A stretch of 64,000 bases of DNA. Source: Malassezia japonica (taxonomy: Eukaryota; Basidiomycota; Malasseziomycetes; Malasseziales; Malasseziaceae). The position numbers and the translations under genes were made by a program. The notes under the pieces were generated by a model. That model was given only the letters and a program-made list of their open reading frames with translations. It did no database searches and was not told the DNA's origin. Shown piece by piece: positions 41,001 through 50,105 of this stretch; the first letter of the stretch is position 1, and each line of letters opens with the position of its first letter. Where the stretch lies: the NCBI RefSeq assembly GCF_029542785.1, contig NC_083373.1:372001-436000 (forward strand), written 5' to 3'.

Positions 41001-41844
41001 CCCCGAGTTTATCCCCGAGTGGAGCTTTGACCAAGCGATGTTTGAGGCGGCGCAGGACGTACGCGTGTACGAGCTGTCTGGGCGCAAGCCGCGCACCAAG
41101 CAGTCGCGGCGTGGCGCGGCGCGCGTCAACCCTGCGCCGGTCGAGGACTTCTTTGGGATCCTAAGTGCGGACGGCGAGCTGGAGCCTGCGCTGCCTCTGC
41201 CGAACTATGCGCTCGAGATGCCCCCGGTCGACGTGAGCAAGCTGAGTGCGCCGCCGTCGCCCGCCTCGCGCACGGCGACGGTGCGCAAGTCTGCCGCGTC
41301 GCTCGGCCTCGGGCGCCCGTCGGTCGTCGGGCGCAGCGCGTACGTCGACGACGCGGTGCGCGCGCCGGCGCCTGCCTCGATCACGGTCCCGATGCTCGAC
41401 TCGTTCCCTACGTACGAGGCGCCCAACACCTCGAACGAGGAGTCGAGCACGAGCCAGTTCCTCACCCAAATGTTCAGCTCGCTCAAGTCGCCGTGGCACC
41501 CCAGCAACCGGCCGATGGACGACTGCGAGACACACGACACCTCGGAGCCCGAGCTCTACCCCGCGATGTCCTCGCCAAAGCAAGAGACGCCGCCGTCGAC
41601 GAGCCCCGTGTGGCCGACGACGCCGACATTTGGCACGGCCGACCGCCTCGCGCCGTCGATCCCTGCGCCGAGCACGCCGGTGCCGCGCAGCCCCGACGCG
41701 CGTGCGCCGTCGCCGAGCAGCATCGGCAAGCGCTACATCAAGGCAAACGCCCAGACACGCATCCCTGTCCCCACGCCTGTCTGGCGCCTGAATTTCACAC
41801 CTACCACGGCGACGCCCATGGCGCGCCCCCCGTTTACGATATGA
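38056..41844 (+). CDS. Large Ser/Pro-rich coiled-coil protein, possible golgin
   Basis: 1262 aa, no intron. Not firmly recognised. The first residues (LERIRAAKRALRKFQQRREQEQ) resemble the AAKKKLREYQQ-type N-terminus of GM130-like golgins. Residues 20-460 are Ser/Arg-rich and disordered. A strong coiled coil spans about 470-580. A shorter helical part (about 635-690) is followed by acidic Ser/Pro-rich low complexity and late conserved-looking motifs (EFIPEWSFDQAMFEAAQDVRVYEL, about 980-1015; VEDFFGILSADGELEPALPLPNYALEMP). A Golgi tether, a cytoskeletal scaffold or a signalling scaffold would all fit. Confidence 0.6.
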   Translation: MGDPEAERGRLERIRAAKRALRKFQQRREQEQSKRASRTLRASVVLQGADVPTLLTQSYTATNNPSSSARESAHRATESSRRRHSRTQSILSEASDKRSSRQRFSMSGPASNSARRSVHVRNPSVALPAQLPPPTGRRPMSVVFSHQPRASIAGVPVEQNTTPQTTPRLNSSPRLGDAHRRSRHSRQFSVSTRRESFEIMSGRALPSAIDTMLHSTQHQRQSRAGRASVRFSALEAASVLFGNPQKPLPPVPQEWRAGLWANDDEDGEDRVSALDKLEGRSGGQRADTERAPRASTPSWLGEPLQGAPPPPPRKESPPADLDTLVEEDEEESQASLRRKERRDATPTKPDTSAEKEADTSRSLRPLRLSTMNASGTPLLGGRSMSATKAQRRVSNIMYKPPTDADERPLRHQAPSSRSAQSSNTSWPMTDAAGSVLFSPKSIASDSPGATSVDSADHTPRRKPPPADRQREVMALQREVEEVRQVMGAQVAQVAQARDAAEARAAALDAEMRTLRERVEEIEGERDMHKEDVDGWRTRCSDLEQTIQSQQLRFKQEQTWRHAATKRMQALSNRLKSHESSFDSNSSGSQLVSLSSMSSMSPLSFDRTLDPIADLPELPQMPSDDELGGWSMQIARQLSKHAPDMTHDGPSPETVRVLSDMRQQIITLYSELKLEQSNHELTRTQLRELKMAQAVDADVFLGQNEAATFTPADAQHGYAGETPALSTPRSRSASARRKRQAFLPDGPAPAFLEELSKTDAPDTSGSQTRSEDTSGDRPTENRLHERPPTDAETTADVLFADDLKRHSLVGLGLSSPPKDQTSFETVARTEPAWPETSQDTSWLEEAWPSAPDTSASDVSAGIESIGALEQAFSEARLGPKGDDASSDVPYMAEASEPESQAPTSSTDAPGTPHEAAPGAESLAPATPLAGPAPSDATEATPKAADAPSFAPRSSTTPPSPDLEAGDESAWVSDEEPDTPGYIRPEFIPEWSFDQAMFEAAQDVRVYELSGRKPRTKQSRRGAARVNPAPVEDFFGILSADGELEPALPLPNYALEMPPVDVSKLSAPPSPASRTATVRKSAASLGLGRPSVVGRSAYVDDAVRAPAPASITVPMLDSFPTYEAPNTSNEESSTSQFLTQMFSSLKSPWHPSNRPMDDCETHDTSEPELYPAMSSPKQETPPSTSPVWPTTPTFGTADRLAPSIPAPSTPVPRSPDARAPSPSSIGKRYIKANAQTRIPVPTPVWRLNFTPTTATPMARPPFTI

Positions 41845-41931
41845 CATAGTAACGAACGCACAGACCACGTGAGGCGGGCCGTGCGGCCCTCGGCGGATTA
41901 GACTTCCCCCCCGGGGGTTTCGGATTAGACC
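41845..41931 (+). promoter_or_regulatory. 87-bp promoter of CPS1-like gene with CACGTG
   Basis: CACGTG at 41866-41871; the rest is GC-rich with a C-run/G-run inverted pair near 41907-41920. Confidence 0.4.
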
Positions 41932-43881
41932 ATGATCGACGAAAAATCGACGCTCCCGCTCAGCTCGCCGCAGGCCCCGGCCCCGCGCCGTCCCAGCAGG
42001 GTATGGAAGCTGGTGCAGTGGGTGTCGTGGGCATTCATTCTCTACCAACTCTACGCCACCTACCTGCGCGGCCCGGCGATCAGCTCGTTTGCTCCCCGCG
42101 TGCTCGAGGCGCCGGATAGCGCCGACGGCATCTGCCCGCAGGTCGAGGAGTATGACCCGAAGGATGCGCTGAACGGCCTCGAGATCAAGCGCACGTCGGT
42201 GCACAAGGCCGTGCAGCGCATCAGCGAGGCGGTCCAGATCGACACGACCGTTGGTGACATGTGGCCCGATCCCGAGGACGACCCCAACCCCTGGAAGGTC
42301 TTTACGCCCTTTGCTGAGTGGCTCGAAAAGGCCTTCCCAGAGGTGCATGCCCAGCACAGCCCGGTGAAGCGCGAGGTCGTCCACGACCACGGCCTGCTCT
42401 ACACCTGGAAGGGCTCGGACGAGAAGCTCAAGCCCCTGCTTATCACCGCGCACCAGGACGTGGTGCCGGTCGACGGATCGACGCTCGACGACTGGTTCTA
42501 CCCGCCGTTCTCGGGCGAGATCGACCTGAAGAACCAGACTGTGTGGGGCCGCGGCGCCCTCGACTGCAAGCTGTGGCTCTTGAGCTCGATCACCGCCGTC
42601 GAGTCACTGCTCAAGAGCGGCTGGACTCCGCGCCGCACTATCCTCCTCAGCTACGGCTTTGACGAAGAGGCGAGCGGCAACCAGGGCGCCAAGCAGCTCG
42701 GCGAGCACCTCTACAAAGAGTATGGCCCAGACAGCGTCGCGATGCTCGTCGACGAGGGCACGCCGGTCATGTCGACCTCGGACGCCGAGTCGTTCGGCGC
42801 GCCGATCGCCGCGCCGGCAGTGACGGAGAAGGGCTCGCTGAACGTCTTTGTCGAGGTGCGCAGCAAGGGCGGCCACTCGTCGATGCCGCCGCCGCACACC
42901 TCGATCGGCTTCCTGAGCAAGGTCCTGACGCACCTCGAGGAGAACCCGTTCCCGGACAAGATCCTGGAAAAGTCCAAGCCGCAGATCGCGCTCCTGCAGT
43001 GCATGCGCGACGCACCCAACATGCCCCCGAAGCTGCGCGAGGCGCTGCTGGCGCTCGAGTACTCGGAGCGCTCGCTCGACGCCGGTTTCTTGCGCGCCAA
43101 GGGCTCTGCTCTGCCGATGCGCGAGTACCTCTTCCAGCGCTACGCACCCCGCACGCTCAAGGAGAACCGTCTGACGGATGCGCGCCAAAAGGTGCTCGAC
43201 CAGCTCGACTTTGCGACTAAGTCGATGCTCAAGACGACCCAAGCCCTCGACCTGGTCCGCGGCGGTGTCAAGATGAACGCGCTGCCGGAATCGGCCAACG
43301 CGTACATCAACCACCGCATCGCGACCTACTCCAACATTGCCGAGACCGAGCAGCACTACAAGGACCTCCTCGTGCCGCTCGCCAAGGAGCTCGGCCTGTC
43401 GCTCCAGGCATTCGGCGAGGAGCTCGTGCCGCGCACGGACAAGACCCTCGGTGCGCTCGTGCTCGATCGCAGCTACTGGACCATTGACACGGTGGATGCG
43501 TCGCCGTTTGAGGGCAAGGAGGCCGGCCCGTGGCGCCTGCTTTCGCGTGTCATCCGCCAGACGTGGCACCTCGACGAGCCCCGCCACGAGCTGCACCACG
43601 GCAAGGAGCAGGCCGCTCGCTCGCAAAAGTACAAGCAGCCCGTGCGTGTCAGCCCCTACACCATGTTTGCCAACACGGACACGCACTGGTACAAGCGCCT
43701 CACGTCCAACATCTTCCGCTTCGGCTCGCTCTCGGTGCACACGGACCTCACGGGCCTGCCCATGTTCCACTCGATGCACACGGTCAACGAGCACGCTTCG
43801 ATCGATGCCGTGGTCAAGTCGATCGACTTTTACACGAACCTGATCGTCGCGGTGGACCACGAGGATGTGAACAAAGTCTAA
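41932..43881 (+). CDS. CPS1: Gly-X carboxypeptidase (vacuolar carboxypeptidase S, M20A)
   Basis: 649 aa, no intron. Membrane-anchored zinc peptidase that cleaves C-terminal residues from small peptides in the vacuole. A type-II membrane anchor is at about 24-45 (VWKLVQWVSWAFILYQLY). Metal motifs: ITAHQDVVPVDG (His and Asp), GRGALDCK (bridging Asp) and FDEEASGNQGA (catalytic Glu-Glu). A dimerisation lid (SKGGHSSMPPPHTSIG) and the late His in FHSMHTVNEHAS are present. Length suits fungal Cps1 (about 580-650). Confidence 0.92.
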   Translation: MIDEKSTLPLSSPQAPAPRRPSRVWKLVQWVSWAFILYQLYATYLRGPAISSFAPRVLEAPDSADGICPQVEEYDPKDALNGLEIKRTSVHKAVQRISEAVQIDTTVGDMWPDPEDDPNPWKVFTPFAEWLEKAFPEVHAQHSPVKREVVHDHGLLYTWKGSDEKLKPLLITAHQDVVPVDGSTLDDWFYPPFSGEIDLKNQTVWGRGALDCKLWLLSSITAVESLLKSGWTPRRTILLSYGFDEEASGNQGAKQLGEHLYKEYGPDSVAMLVDEGTPVMSTSDAESFGAPIAAPAVTEKGSLNVFVEVRSKGGHSSMPPPHTSIGFLSKVLTHLEENPFPDKILEKSKPQIALLQCMRDAPNMPPKLREALLALEYSERSLDAGFLRAKGSALPMREYLFQRYAPRTLKENRLTDARQKVLDQLDFATKSMLKTTQALDLVRGGVKMNALPESANAYINHRIATYSNIAETEQHYKDLLVPLAKELGLSLQAFGEELVPRTDKTLGALVLDRSYWTIDTVDASPFEGKEAGPWRLLSRVIRQTWHLDEPRHELHHGKEQAARSQKYKQPVRVSPYTMFANTDTHWYKRLTSNIFRFGSLSVHTDLTGLPMFHSMHTVNEHASIDAVVKSIDFYTNLIVAVDHEDVNKV

Positions 43882-43901
43882 GTAGATTACAGTAAAGTAC
43901 A

Positions 43902-46316
43902 TTACTTGCGCCACTGCACACCGGCCACCCCTTTGCCAGGGCCCCGGGGCGGGTTCTCGACACGGATAAACTCGCGCGGCTCGTCGACCGAGCTGTCGTC
44001 GGCATAGATCGGCTGCGAAGTGATGCGCACGCGCTTGACGGGCGTGCTTTGAGGCGAAAACCACGAAAGGAAGGACTTGGGTGCAGCGGGCGTCGACGTG
44101 GATGTAGCGGGCGTCGGCTTGGACGCCGGCGGCGGCATGCGCTTCGGCGCGGGCTCCGAGGCCTTTTTGGGCGCAGGCGCTTGGGGCGGCGCGTCCTTGG
44201 GCTCTGGCTCGTCCTCGTCCTCATCCCGCACCTCGGGCATCTTGGCGACCGACGACGAATAGCTTCGCTGCGATCCACGACGCGAGGGCATGTCGAACGT
44301 CTCGATCAAGCGCGATCCGGTGGCATTCGACGAGAGCGTCGCGTTGGACGAAACAGGGCGCACGGAGCGGCCTTGGGCATCGCCATTTGACTGCTCTGCC
44401 TTTTCCGGCTGCGGCGTCGCAGGCGTGACGCTCGTCAGGGGCACGGCTGGCTGTGCGGTGCGCACCGAAGCAGCGTCGCCCTCGCTTGTGGCCTTCGTCT
44501 CGCTCGCCTCTGCCTCGGCCGCCTCTTTCTCGCTCGCCTCCTTCCTTGCCTCGGCGCCCCCGGCTGCGACGCCGAGCGACCGCAAGACGGCCGGCGCGTT
44601 CGCCGTCTGGGCGTCGAGCACCTCGAGCTCGTGCTTGGAAAAGAGCGGCGGCACGCAGTACACGCGGCACGGGATCATGAGGATAATAATGACTGGGAAA
44701 CCGATCGCCGCGATCGTCTGCGAAATCGCAATGGTCATGGCAAAGAACAGCCACTGGATGCCAACAAAGAGTGCAATCTTTACGCGCGGCAGCTGCATAA
44801 GCGGCGGGCGTGCGCTCGGCGAGATCGGCACCGCGCTGCGGTCCTGCAGGAGCGACAAGGTGCGCGTGACGATCGGATTCGACTCGATCGACGCCCAGCC
44901 CACGAGCAAGAACACGCCGGCAAACACGGCACGCGGCATTGTGCCGAGTGCAACGAGGATGGGGCGAGTCATAGCGCCGATCGTCAGGAGTGCGATGGCA
45001 AAGTGGCTCAGGCGCTGCTCGACCACGCGCGCGATGCGCACATTGGGAAAGTGCGTAATGTGCAAGAGCGACGCGTTGCCCGACGCAGACACACTGCGTC
45101 CCCGTTGCTCCTCGTCCGTGACGCGCTCCTGGGTGTACACTGCGAGCGAGTCGGTGTTGTACGGCGCCTGCGGCACAAGTCCATTCGGCACCGGGAGGCC
45201 TAGGATGCCCGACACAAACGTAGTGATGCCCAGCAGGAAAAAGTCCCAGTGGAAGCCGGCGGGCTTGGTGATGGGAAACTTGCGTGCTTGCGCCATGACG
45301 CTCGACACATTATGGTCAAAGTAGAAGAGGAGCGTCAGAAGGAACCCAAGCGGTGCGCCAACAAACACCCACGACACGTCCGAGTTCCAAAAGTCCACGA
45401 GCCACGGCCGGTCGAGCGTCGGAAAGAAGCTCTTGGTGATCGGCAGGCGCGATACAGGCACGTCCCGCAGCGTGCGCCCCGGAAAGTGCGCAAAGCCCGT
45501 CCAAAAGAGGCAGCCTGCGACAAACGCGAGCTGCCCCACGATGCGCCGCAGCTGGAACGGGAGGTAGGTCGAGGCACCGACGAGCGTCGCAAAGTACACC
45601 GTCACGCTAAAGAGCACCGCGATGGTCACCGCGAGCCATCCCGTGGCGCTGTCGAGCGGCTCCGGCCCAAACTCGCGCACGAGCAACTCAATGCCCTTTT
45701 GCACGTAGATCACACCGACGTACAGGCCAAACGTATCCGCAGTCATGTCCGTGATGAACCGCGTGTAGTCGCACAGATTAAAGATGGCCACGAGAAAGTG
45801 AAAGCCGGCGGCCCAGATGAGCATCCAGCACTGGAGGCGCAAGTAGGCAAAGCGGTCCAGCCCATAGCCGTTGTGGGCAATGTCGTACACGGTATAGTTC
45901 ATCAGATTCGTCAGGCCCGTCACGCCGACAAACGTGAGCGGCTGCGCGCTAAAGAGCGAGAACACGACCGCGGCGAGCGCCGACGCGAGGATCACTTCGT
46001 TCACGCCGTAGCTCCCGTCCGTGCGATCGTACATGTCCAGCACGTATGCGATCGCAGGCATAAGGTTGATAAAGAAGATCTGCACGACGCTCGCGACGAC
46101 AATCGGCACATTGCTCGGCTTCAGCGCGTCGAACCAGTCCGAGAGATAGAATGGCAGGCGCCGGCGCACGTCTGCGTACATGCCGCGAAACGGGCGCAGC
46201 TCGTACCACGCACTCCGCTCCTCCCACGGCACATCTGTACTCGCGTGCCGCTTGGGCGCGCGCTGGCGAGCGCGCCCGACGCTGGGGCCGCGCCGCGCTC
46301 CGAGTCCTTGGTACAT
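43902..46316 (-). CDS. BOR1: SLC4-family anion/borate transporter (Bor1)
   Basis: 804 aa, no intron; ATG at 46316. Plasma- or vacuolar-membrane exporter of borate/bicarbonate-type anions. Cytosolic N-terminus, then FRGMYADVRRRLPFYLSDW and about 12-14 membrane segments. The family mark SAQPLTFVGVTGLTNLMNYTVYD is present, followed by NGLVPQAPYNTDSLAV and ITKPAGFHWDFFLLG. A C-terminal cytosolic tail of about 220 residues is rich in Ser, Pro, Glu and Lys, longer than in yeast Bor1. It is divergent with RPC17 (40 bp); a TTATAAA word in that gap (46319 on) could act as a TATA box. Confidence 0.92.
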   Translation of the reverse strand: MYQGLGARRGPSVGRARQRAPKRHASTDVPWEERSAWYELRPFRGMYADVRRRLPFYLSDWFDALKPSNVPIVVASVVQIFFINLMPAIAYVLDMYDRTDGSYGVNEVILASALAAVVFSLFSAQPLTFVGVTGLTNLMNYTVYDIAHNGYGLDRFAYLRLQCWMLIWAAGFHFLVAIFNLCDYTRFITDMTADTFGLYVGVIYVQKGIELLVREFGPEPLDSATGWLAVTIAVLFSVTVYFATLVGASTYLPFQLRRIVGQLAFVAGCLFWTGFAHFPGRTLRDVPVSRLPITKSFFPTLDRPWLVDFWNSDVSWVFVGAPLGFLLTLLFYFDHNVSSVMAQARKFPITKPAGFHWDFFLLGITTFVSGILGLPVPNGLVPQAPYNTDSLAVYTQERVTDEEQRGRSVSASGNASLLHITHFPNVRIARVVEQRLSHFAIALLTIGAMTRPILVALGTMPRAVFAGVFLLVGWASIESNPIVTRTLSLLQDRSAVPISPSARPPLMQLPRVKIALFVGIQWLFFAMTIAISQTIAAIGFPVIIILMIPCRVYCVPPLFSKHELEVLDAQTANAPAVLRSLGVAAGGAEARKEASEKEAAEAEASETKATSEGDAASVRTAQPAVPLTSVTPATPQPEKAEQSNGDAQGRSVRPVSSNATLSSNATGSRLIETFDMPSRRGSQRSYSSSVAKMPEVRDEDEDEPEPKDAPPQAPAPKKASEPAPKRMPPPASKPTPATSTSTPAAPKSFLSWFSPQSTPVKRVRITSQPIYADDSSVDEPREFIRVENPPRGPGKGVAGVQWRK

Positions 46317-46356
46317 GCGTTATAAACAGACGTGGTGACTAAGCAATTTCTTAACG

Positions 46357-47002
46357 ATGCGCATCGTTCGCACGCGCGCGGCGCTGCTGTCGGACTATGA
46401 GGTGCTGCAGCTTCTCCGCGACGCGGAGGAAAAGCAGCGTGCCGCAGGCCGTAGTGATGACGATGCGGAAGCGTGGATGAAGAATGTCCCGCCCAACGTG
46501 CGGACGATCCAGTTCGAGGTACGTCGTGTTGCTCACCAGACCATTGCCTCGCTCTCGCAGGCGCACCGCCCCTGTGCGCACCAGACGCCCGAGCAGATTA
46601 CGCGCTTTTTGGATGCGCTCGAAGCAAAAGGGTACAGCCCGCCCGACCACAAGATCCTGCAAGGCGCGCCGGGCCTGACCAAGGCCGAGCGCCTGCAGCT
46701 CGTGAACCACGCGCCGGCGACGGTCGTCGAGCTGCACACGGTACGTATCTCTACTTATGCAGCTTGTCGAGGAGCTGGGCCAGCGCATGAGCGACGAGCA
46801 GATCGACGATATCCTGCAGTGCGTCGTGGCGCATTTGCCCGCGCCCCAAGCCGCCGAGGCGCTCGAGGTCGCCGCAGCGCCTGTCGCCGACGAGGCGCCG
46901 ACGACCTATGCTGCGGATGAGCACGCGATGGACGAAGATGCATTCCCAGAGGATCATTTTGAACACGAGGCGCCCGAAGCGCCTGCCGACGAAGACGACT
47001 AA
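46357..47002 (+). CDS. RPC17: RNA polymerase III subunit Rpc17/RPC9
   Basis: Join 46357-46518, 46540-46740, 46763-47002 (200 aa); introns of 21 and 22 nt. Forms the Pol III stalk with Rpc25. RPB4-like fold: ALLSDYEVLQLLRDAE at the start, CAHQTPEQITRFLDALEAKGYSPPDHKIL in the middle, then LTKAERLQLVNHAPATVVELHTLVEELGQRM. The tail is acidic (HAMDEDAFPEDHFEHE), as in the family. The 21-nt intron keeps frame: if retained it adds VRRVAHQ in a helix. I call it an intron because its sequence matches the spliced class. The upstream neighbour BOR1 is divergent; the stop is 4 bp from the convergent RSM18. Confidence 0.9.
46519..46539 (+). other. 21-nt in-frame intron in RPC17
   Basis: Starts GTACGT and ends GCTCACCAG. 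It has no stop in frame, so retention would add seven residues. It differs at one position from the 21-nt intron at 49874-49894. Confidence 0.7.
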
Positions 47003-47006
47003 TGTA

Positions 47007-47630
47007 CTACCTCCAGTCGCCGCCTTTTGGCCCACGCCCACGGCTCATCACCGGCAAGATGCCGAGCGCGCGTGCGCGGCGGATGGCCTTGCCTACATAC
47101 CGCTGGCTCTTGCGTGTGAGCCCTGTAATGTTACGCGGCAGAATCTTGCCCATCTCCGACGTGAACTCGGACAGGAGCGCGCCGTTTTTGTATGTATCAT
47201 CCGCGAGCGACGGCTTCGCGGGGTTCAGCGCGAGAATATGAATAGGATCTTGCTTCATCGCCTCGCGCTTCAAAGGGCCCAGCAGAGGCAGCGCCTTGCG
47301 CCGCGGCTGCGCCGTCATATTGGTGGGGTTCAGCGTGTAGGGGTCGTAGTACTGCCCGTTCTGGAAGGTCTTTGTCGGCCCGACCTGCTCGACGCGGCGC
47401 GAGCCCGCCATGTTCTGGCCGCGGCCCTGCGCGCGCGGCGGGCGCTGGGCCTTGGGGCGCTCCTGCGGCTGGCTCTCGAGGAAGCTCGCAAGCTGGTCGA
47501 GCTTCGCCTGAGCGGACTCGTCCGAGACGTCCGGCTTCGGGGGAGCATCACTCTTCATGCGCACGCCCAGCAGCGCGCGGGGGCGCACCGCCGCACGCAC
47601 GCTCGGCACGCTCAGCACGGATCGAAGCAT
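47007..47630 (-). CDS. RSM18: Mitochondrial small-subunit ribosomal protein bS18m
   Basis: 207 aa, no intron, ATG at 47630. N-terminus MLRSVLSVPSVRAAVRPRALLG is a typical mitochondrial presequence. The S18 core sits at the C-terminus: FTSEMGKILPRNITGLTRKSQRYVGKAIRRARALGILPV. The middle (about 55-115) is Gln/Arg/Pro-rich and not conserved. The stop is 4 bp from the convergent RPC17. Confidence 0.92.
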   Translation of the reverse strand: MLRSVLSVPSVRAAVRPRALLGVRMKSDAPPKPDVSDESAQAKLDQLASFLESQPQERPKAQRPPRAQGRGQNMAGSRRVEQVGPTKTFQNGQYYDPYTLNPTNMTAQPRRKALPLLGPLKREAMKQDPIHILALNPAKPSLADDTYKNGALLSEFTSEMGKILPRNITGLTRKSQRYVGKAIRRARALGILPVMSRGRGPKGGDWR

Positions 47631-47673
47631 GGGCGAAGAGATTCGCTCTGAATCACGTGACGTGATCCGTGCC
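47631..47673. promoter_or_regulatory. 43-bp divergent promoter RSM18/THI6 with CACGTG
   Basis: TCACGTGA at 47653-47660. An in-frame ATG for THI6 also exists at 47629, overlapping the RSM18 start codon; it is judged less likely since it would leave no promoter. Confidence 0.45.
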
Positions 47674-49427
47674 ATGCACTACGGGCTGTACCTCGTCACC
47701 GGCCGGGCGCTCCTGCCGGCGGGCAAGGACTATCTCGAGAGTCTCGACGAGACGCTCCGAGATGGGCACGTATCGGTTGTGCAGATTCGGTAGGTGCACG
47801 CTTTAACCCAGCGAAAAACACACGCCCTACGACGAGTTTCTCGAGATCGCTCAGCAGTCGCTGGCCGTGTGCGACAAGGTACGGACGCGCACTAACGCAG
47901 TACAATGTCACAATGATCATCAACGACAGCATCGAAGTCGCCGAAAAGCTCCCGGAACGTGTCGGGCTGCACCTCGGCCAGGATGACGAGAAAATGGCGC
48001 TCGCGCGCGAACGCCTCGGGCCACGCCGCATCCTCGGGCTGTCGGTACACACGCCGGCGCAGGCGCGCGCAGCGCTCGACAGCGAGGCGGACTATGTGGG
48101 CGTCGGTCCGGTCTGGCCGACAGAGTCCAAGGCGGGCATTGACAAGGAGGACGTCCTGATGCTGCACGGCGCACGCGACGTCGTCGCCGCCCTCGTTCGT
48201 AGCCCAGAGGACGCGCCCAAGGGGGGGCGCATGCGCCTGCCTTGCGTCCTGATCGGCGGCCTCAACATGCGCACGGCGACGCGCACGCTCGTCGGCGCCT
48301 CGTCGCCGGTGAACGCGCCGGACGGCATGGCAGTCATCTCGGCGATCGTCGCGCGCCGCGATCCGGGCCGTGCGGCGGCGGAGCTCTTTGCGGCCCTCGA
48401 GGCGTTTCGTGCGGTTCAGGCATGCCGCGCGTCGCACGCCGCGACCGCGCCGCTGCAGTCGGCACCGCTTGCTGCGCCCTTTGACTCGGCGCACGCTCTG
48501 CTCGACGCCACCGCGGCACTCTTCACCGCGCACCACACGGTATACGACGGCGAGACCCACACCGAGGACGACTCCAAGGTTACTGTTCCCCGCCCGCTCG
48601 TGCAGACGATCACGTCGCATGTCTCGTCGTACTTTAGTGCGAACGTCGCGCTTGCGTTCTCTGCAAGCCCGATCATGAGCCACGAGGCGGAGGAGGCCGA
48701 GGCGCTGAGCGCCGCGACGCGTGCGCTCGTGCTCAACATCGGCACGATCAACGCCGAGGCGCGCAAGGGTATGGCTGTTGCCGGCCCGGCGGCAAACGAG
48801 CACGGGACGCCGGTCGTTCTCGACCCGGTCGGCGTCGGCGCGACGCCGTTCCGTTTCGAAACGGTGCAGACGCTCCTGAACCAGACGCAGGTGTCGCTCA
48901 TCAAGGGCAACGCCGGCGAGATTGCCGCGCTCGCCGGCTCGAGCGAAGCGCAGTCGCAGGGCGTCGATAGTGTAGGCGCCCTCGCGACGCCCGCTCAGCT
49001 CGCCGCGCAGCTCGCGATGCAGGAAGGTGCACTCGTCTTGCTCACCGGCGCAACCGACTACCTGACGAACGGCGAGATCGTCATCGAGGCGCGGTGCGGC
49101 ACGCCCCTCCTGGGCCGTGCGACTGCGACGGGATGCGCGCTCGGCGTAATGGTCGCTGCCGGCCTCGCATCGGCTACACACGCCTACGATATCAAGCTGG
49201 GGTCCGCCGGCGTGCAGCGCATGACGCCCCCACGCACGCACCCCAAGCTCCTGGTCGGTGCGCTGATGGGTGTGCTCGCCTACACGATCGCCGCCGAGCG
49301 CGCCGCCGCGCTGCCGAGCGTGCGTGGCCCCGGCACCTTTCTTCCCGCCCTGCTCGACTCGATCGCATCGCTCAAGCCCTCTGTACTGCACGAGTATGCT
49401 GACCGCGTCTCGGTCTATGCGCTCTGA
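47674..49427 (+). CDS. THI6: Bifunctional thiamine-phosphate synthase / hydroxyethylthiazole kinase (Thi6)
   Basis: Join 47674-47789, 47812-47878, 47901-49427 (569 aa); two 22-nt introns. N-terminal half joins HMP-PP and HET-P to thiamine phosphate: GLYLVTGR, VSVVQIREKHTPYDEFL, NVTMIINDSIEVA, GLHLGQDD, VGVGPVWPTESK, CVLIGGLN. C-terminal half phosphorylates hydroxyethylthiazole: LNIGTINAEARKGMAVAG, VVLDPVGVGATPFR, LIKGNAGEIAALAG, ATGCALGVMVAAGLA. Both splices fall within conserved TPS motifs and restore them. The first intron is the only 22-mer with TTAAC in place of CTNAC. The order TPS-kinase is that of fungal Thi6. Confidence 0.95.
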
Positions 49428-49481
49428 TTTTTGTAGAAGTATACACGCTCCTCCACTTGTTATTCCTCCACACGCGTCGCG

Positions 49482-50098
49482 ATGGACCCCGACTACTGGA
49501 GTGTCGAGGCGATCCTCGCCGAGGGCCAGCGGCTCCCGTGCGTGTTCCAAGTGGATGTTCCCGGCCTTGGGCACCTCGAAGAGTCAGGTGAAGTGGATGT
49601 ATGTGCAAAATCTAACGCAGATGCACAAAAACACGCGCATCGAGCTCGTGTACTGGATGGCGCATCTGCTGGCCGTGTAGTACGTGTTTTGGCTTACCCA
49701 GCGATATTGTCACGATCCAGCAGCCCCGTGCATACGGAGCACGCGTACGTTCAGCACTCGAGGCCTCTGCATCGTCCGTGCAGCTGCGTTCGCTCTTGCC
49801 GTACTGGTACGCGCTCGCGGTCCGCCTGGCGCGTCTGCTCGCGTCCGAAGACCTGCAAGCGCTCCTGTCCAAAGTACGTCGTCTTGCTCACCAGACCTAT
49901 ATCGGCCGCCTTGCGCGGATCTACGAGCTGGCGATCCTCCTGTCGCCCGGCGGCGACGGCCGCGTGTCGGGCGACGCGTCGCTGTCGATGGAGATGCAAA
50001 ACTTCCTACAAGGCCTCGACGAGAGCGAGGCGCTCCTGCTGCAGGCCGGGCAAGTGTCTACGCGCACGATGCAAGAGTACCTGACCGGGAGTGACTAG
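49482..50098 (+). CDS. PSF3: GINS complex subunit Psf3
   Basis: Join 49482-49598, 49621-49679, 49702-49873, 49895-50098 (183 aa); introns of 22, 22 and 21 nt. Subunit of GINS, part of the CMG replicative helicase. N-terminal MDPDYWSVEAILAEGQRLPCVFQVDVPGLGHLE matches the Psf3 B domain; then TRIELVYWMAHLLAVYDIVTIQQPRAYG and RIYELAILL. The second intron has two donors three bases apart (GTAGTACGT); I used the inner GTACGT, which gives a 22-nt intron and one extra Tyr. The third intron, if retained, adds VRRLAHQ in frame. The stop is 7 bp from the convergent SEC10. Confidence 0.88.
49874..49894 (+). other. 21-nt in-frame intron in PSF3
   Basis: Starts GTACGTCGT and ends GCTCACCAG; no stop in frame. 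Nearly identical to the 21-nt intron of RPC17. Confidence 0.7.
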
Positions 50099-50105
50099 AT
50101 GTACA

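Noticed and set aside
47892..49574. A 560-codon frame antisense to THI6
   Set aside because: THI6 motifs are complete on the plus strand; the antisense frame reads across the THI6 stop and the PSF3 start with no features.
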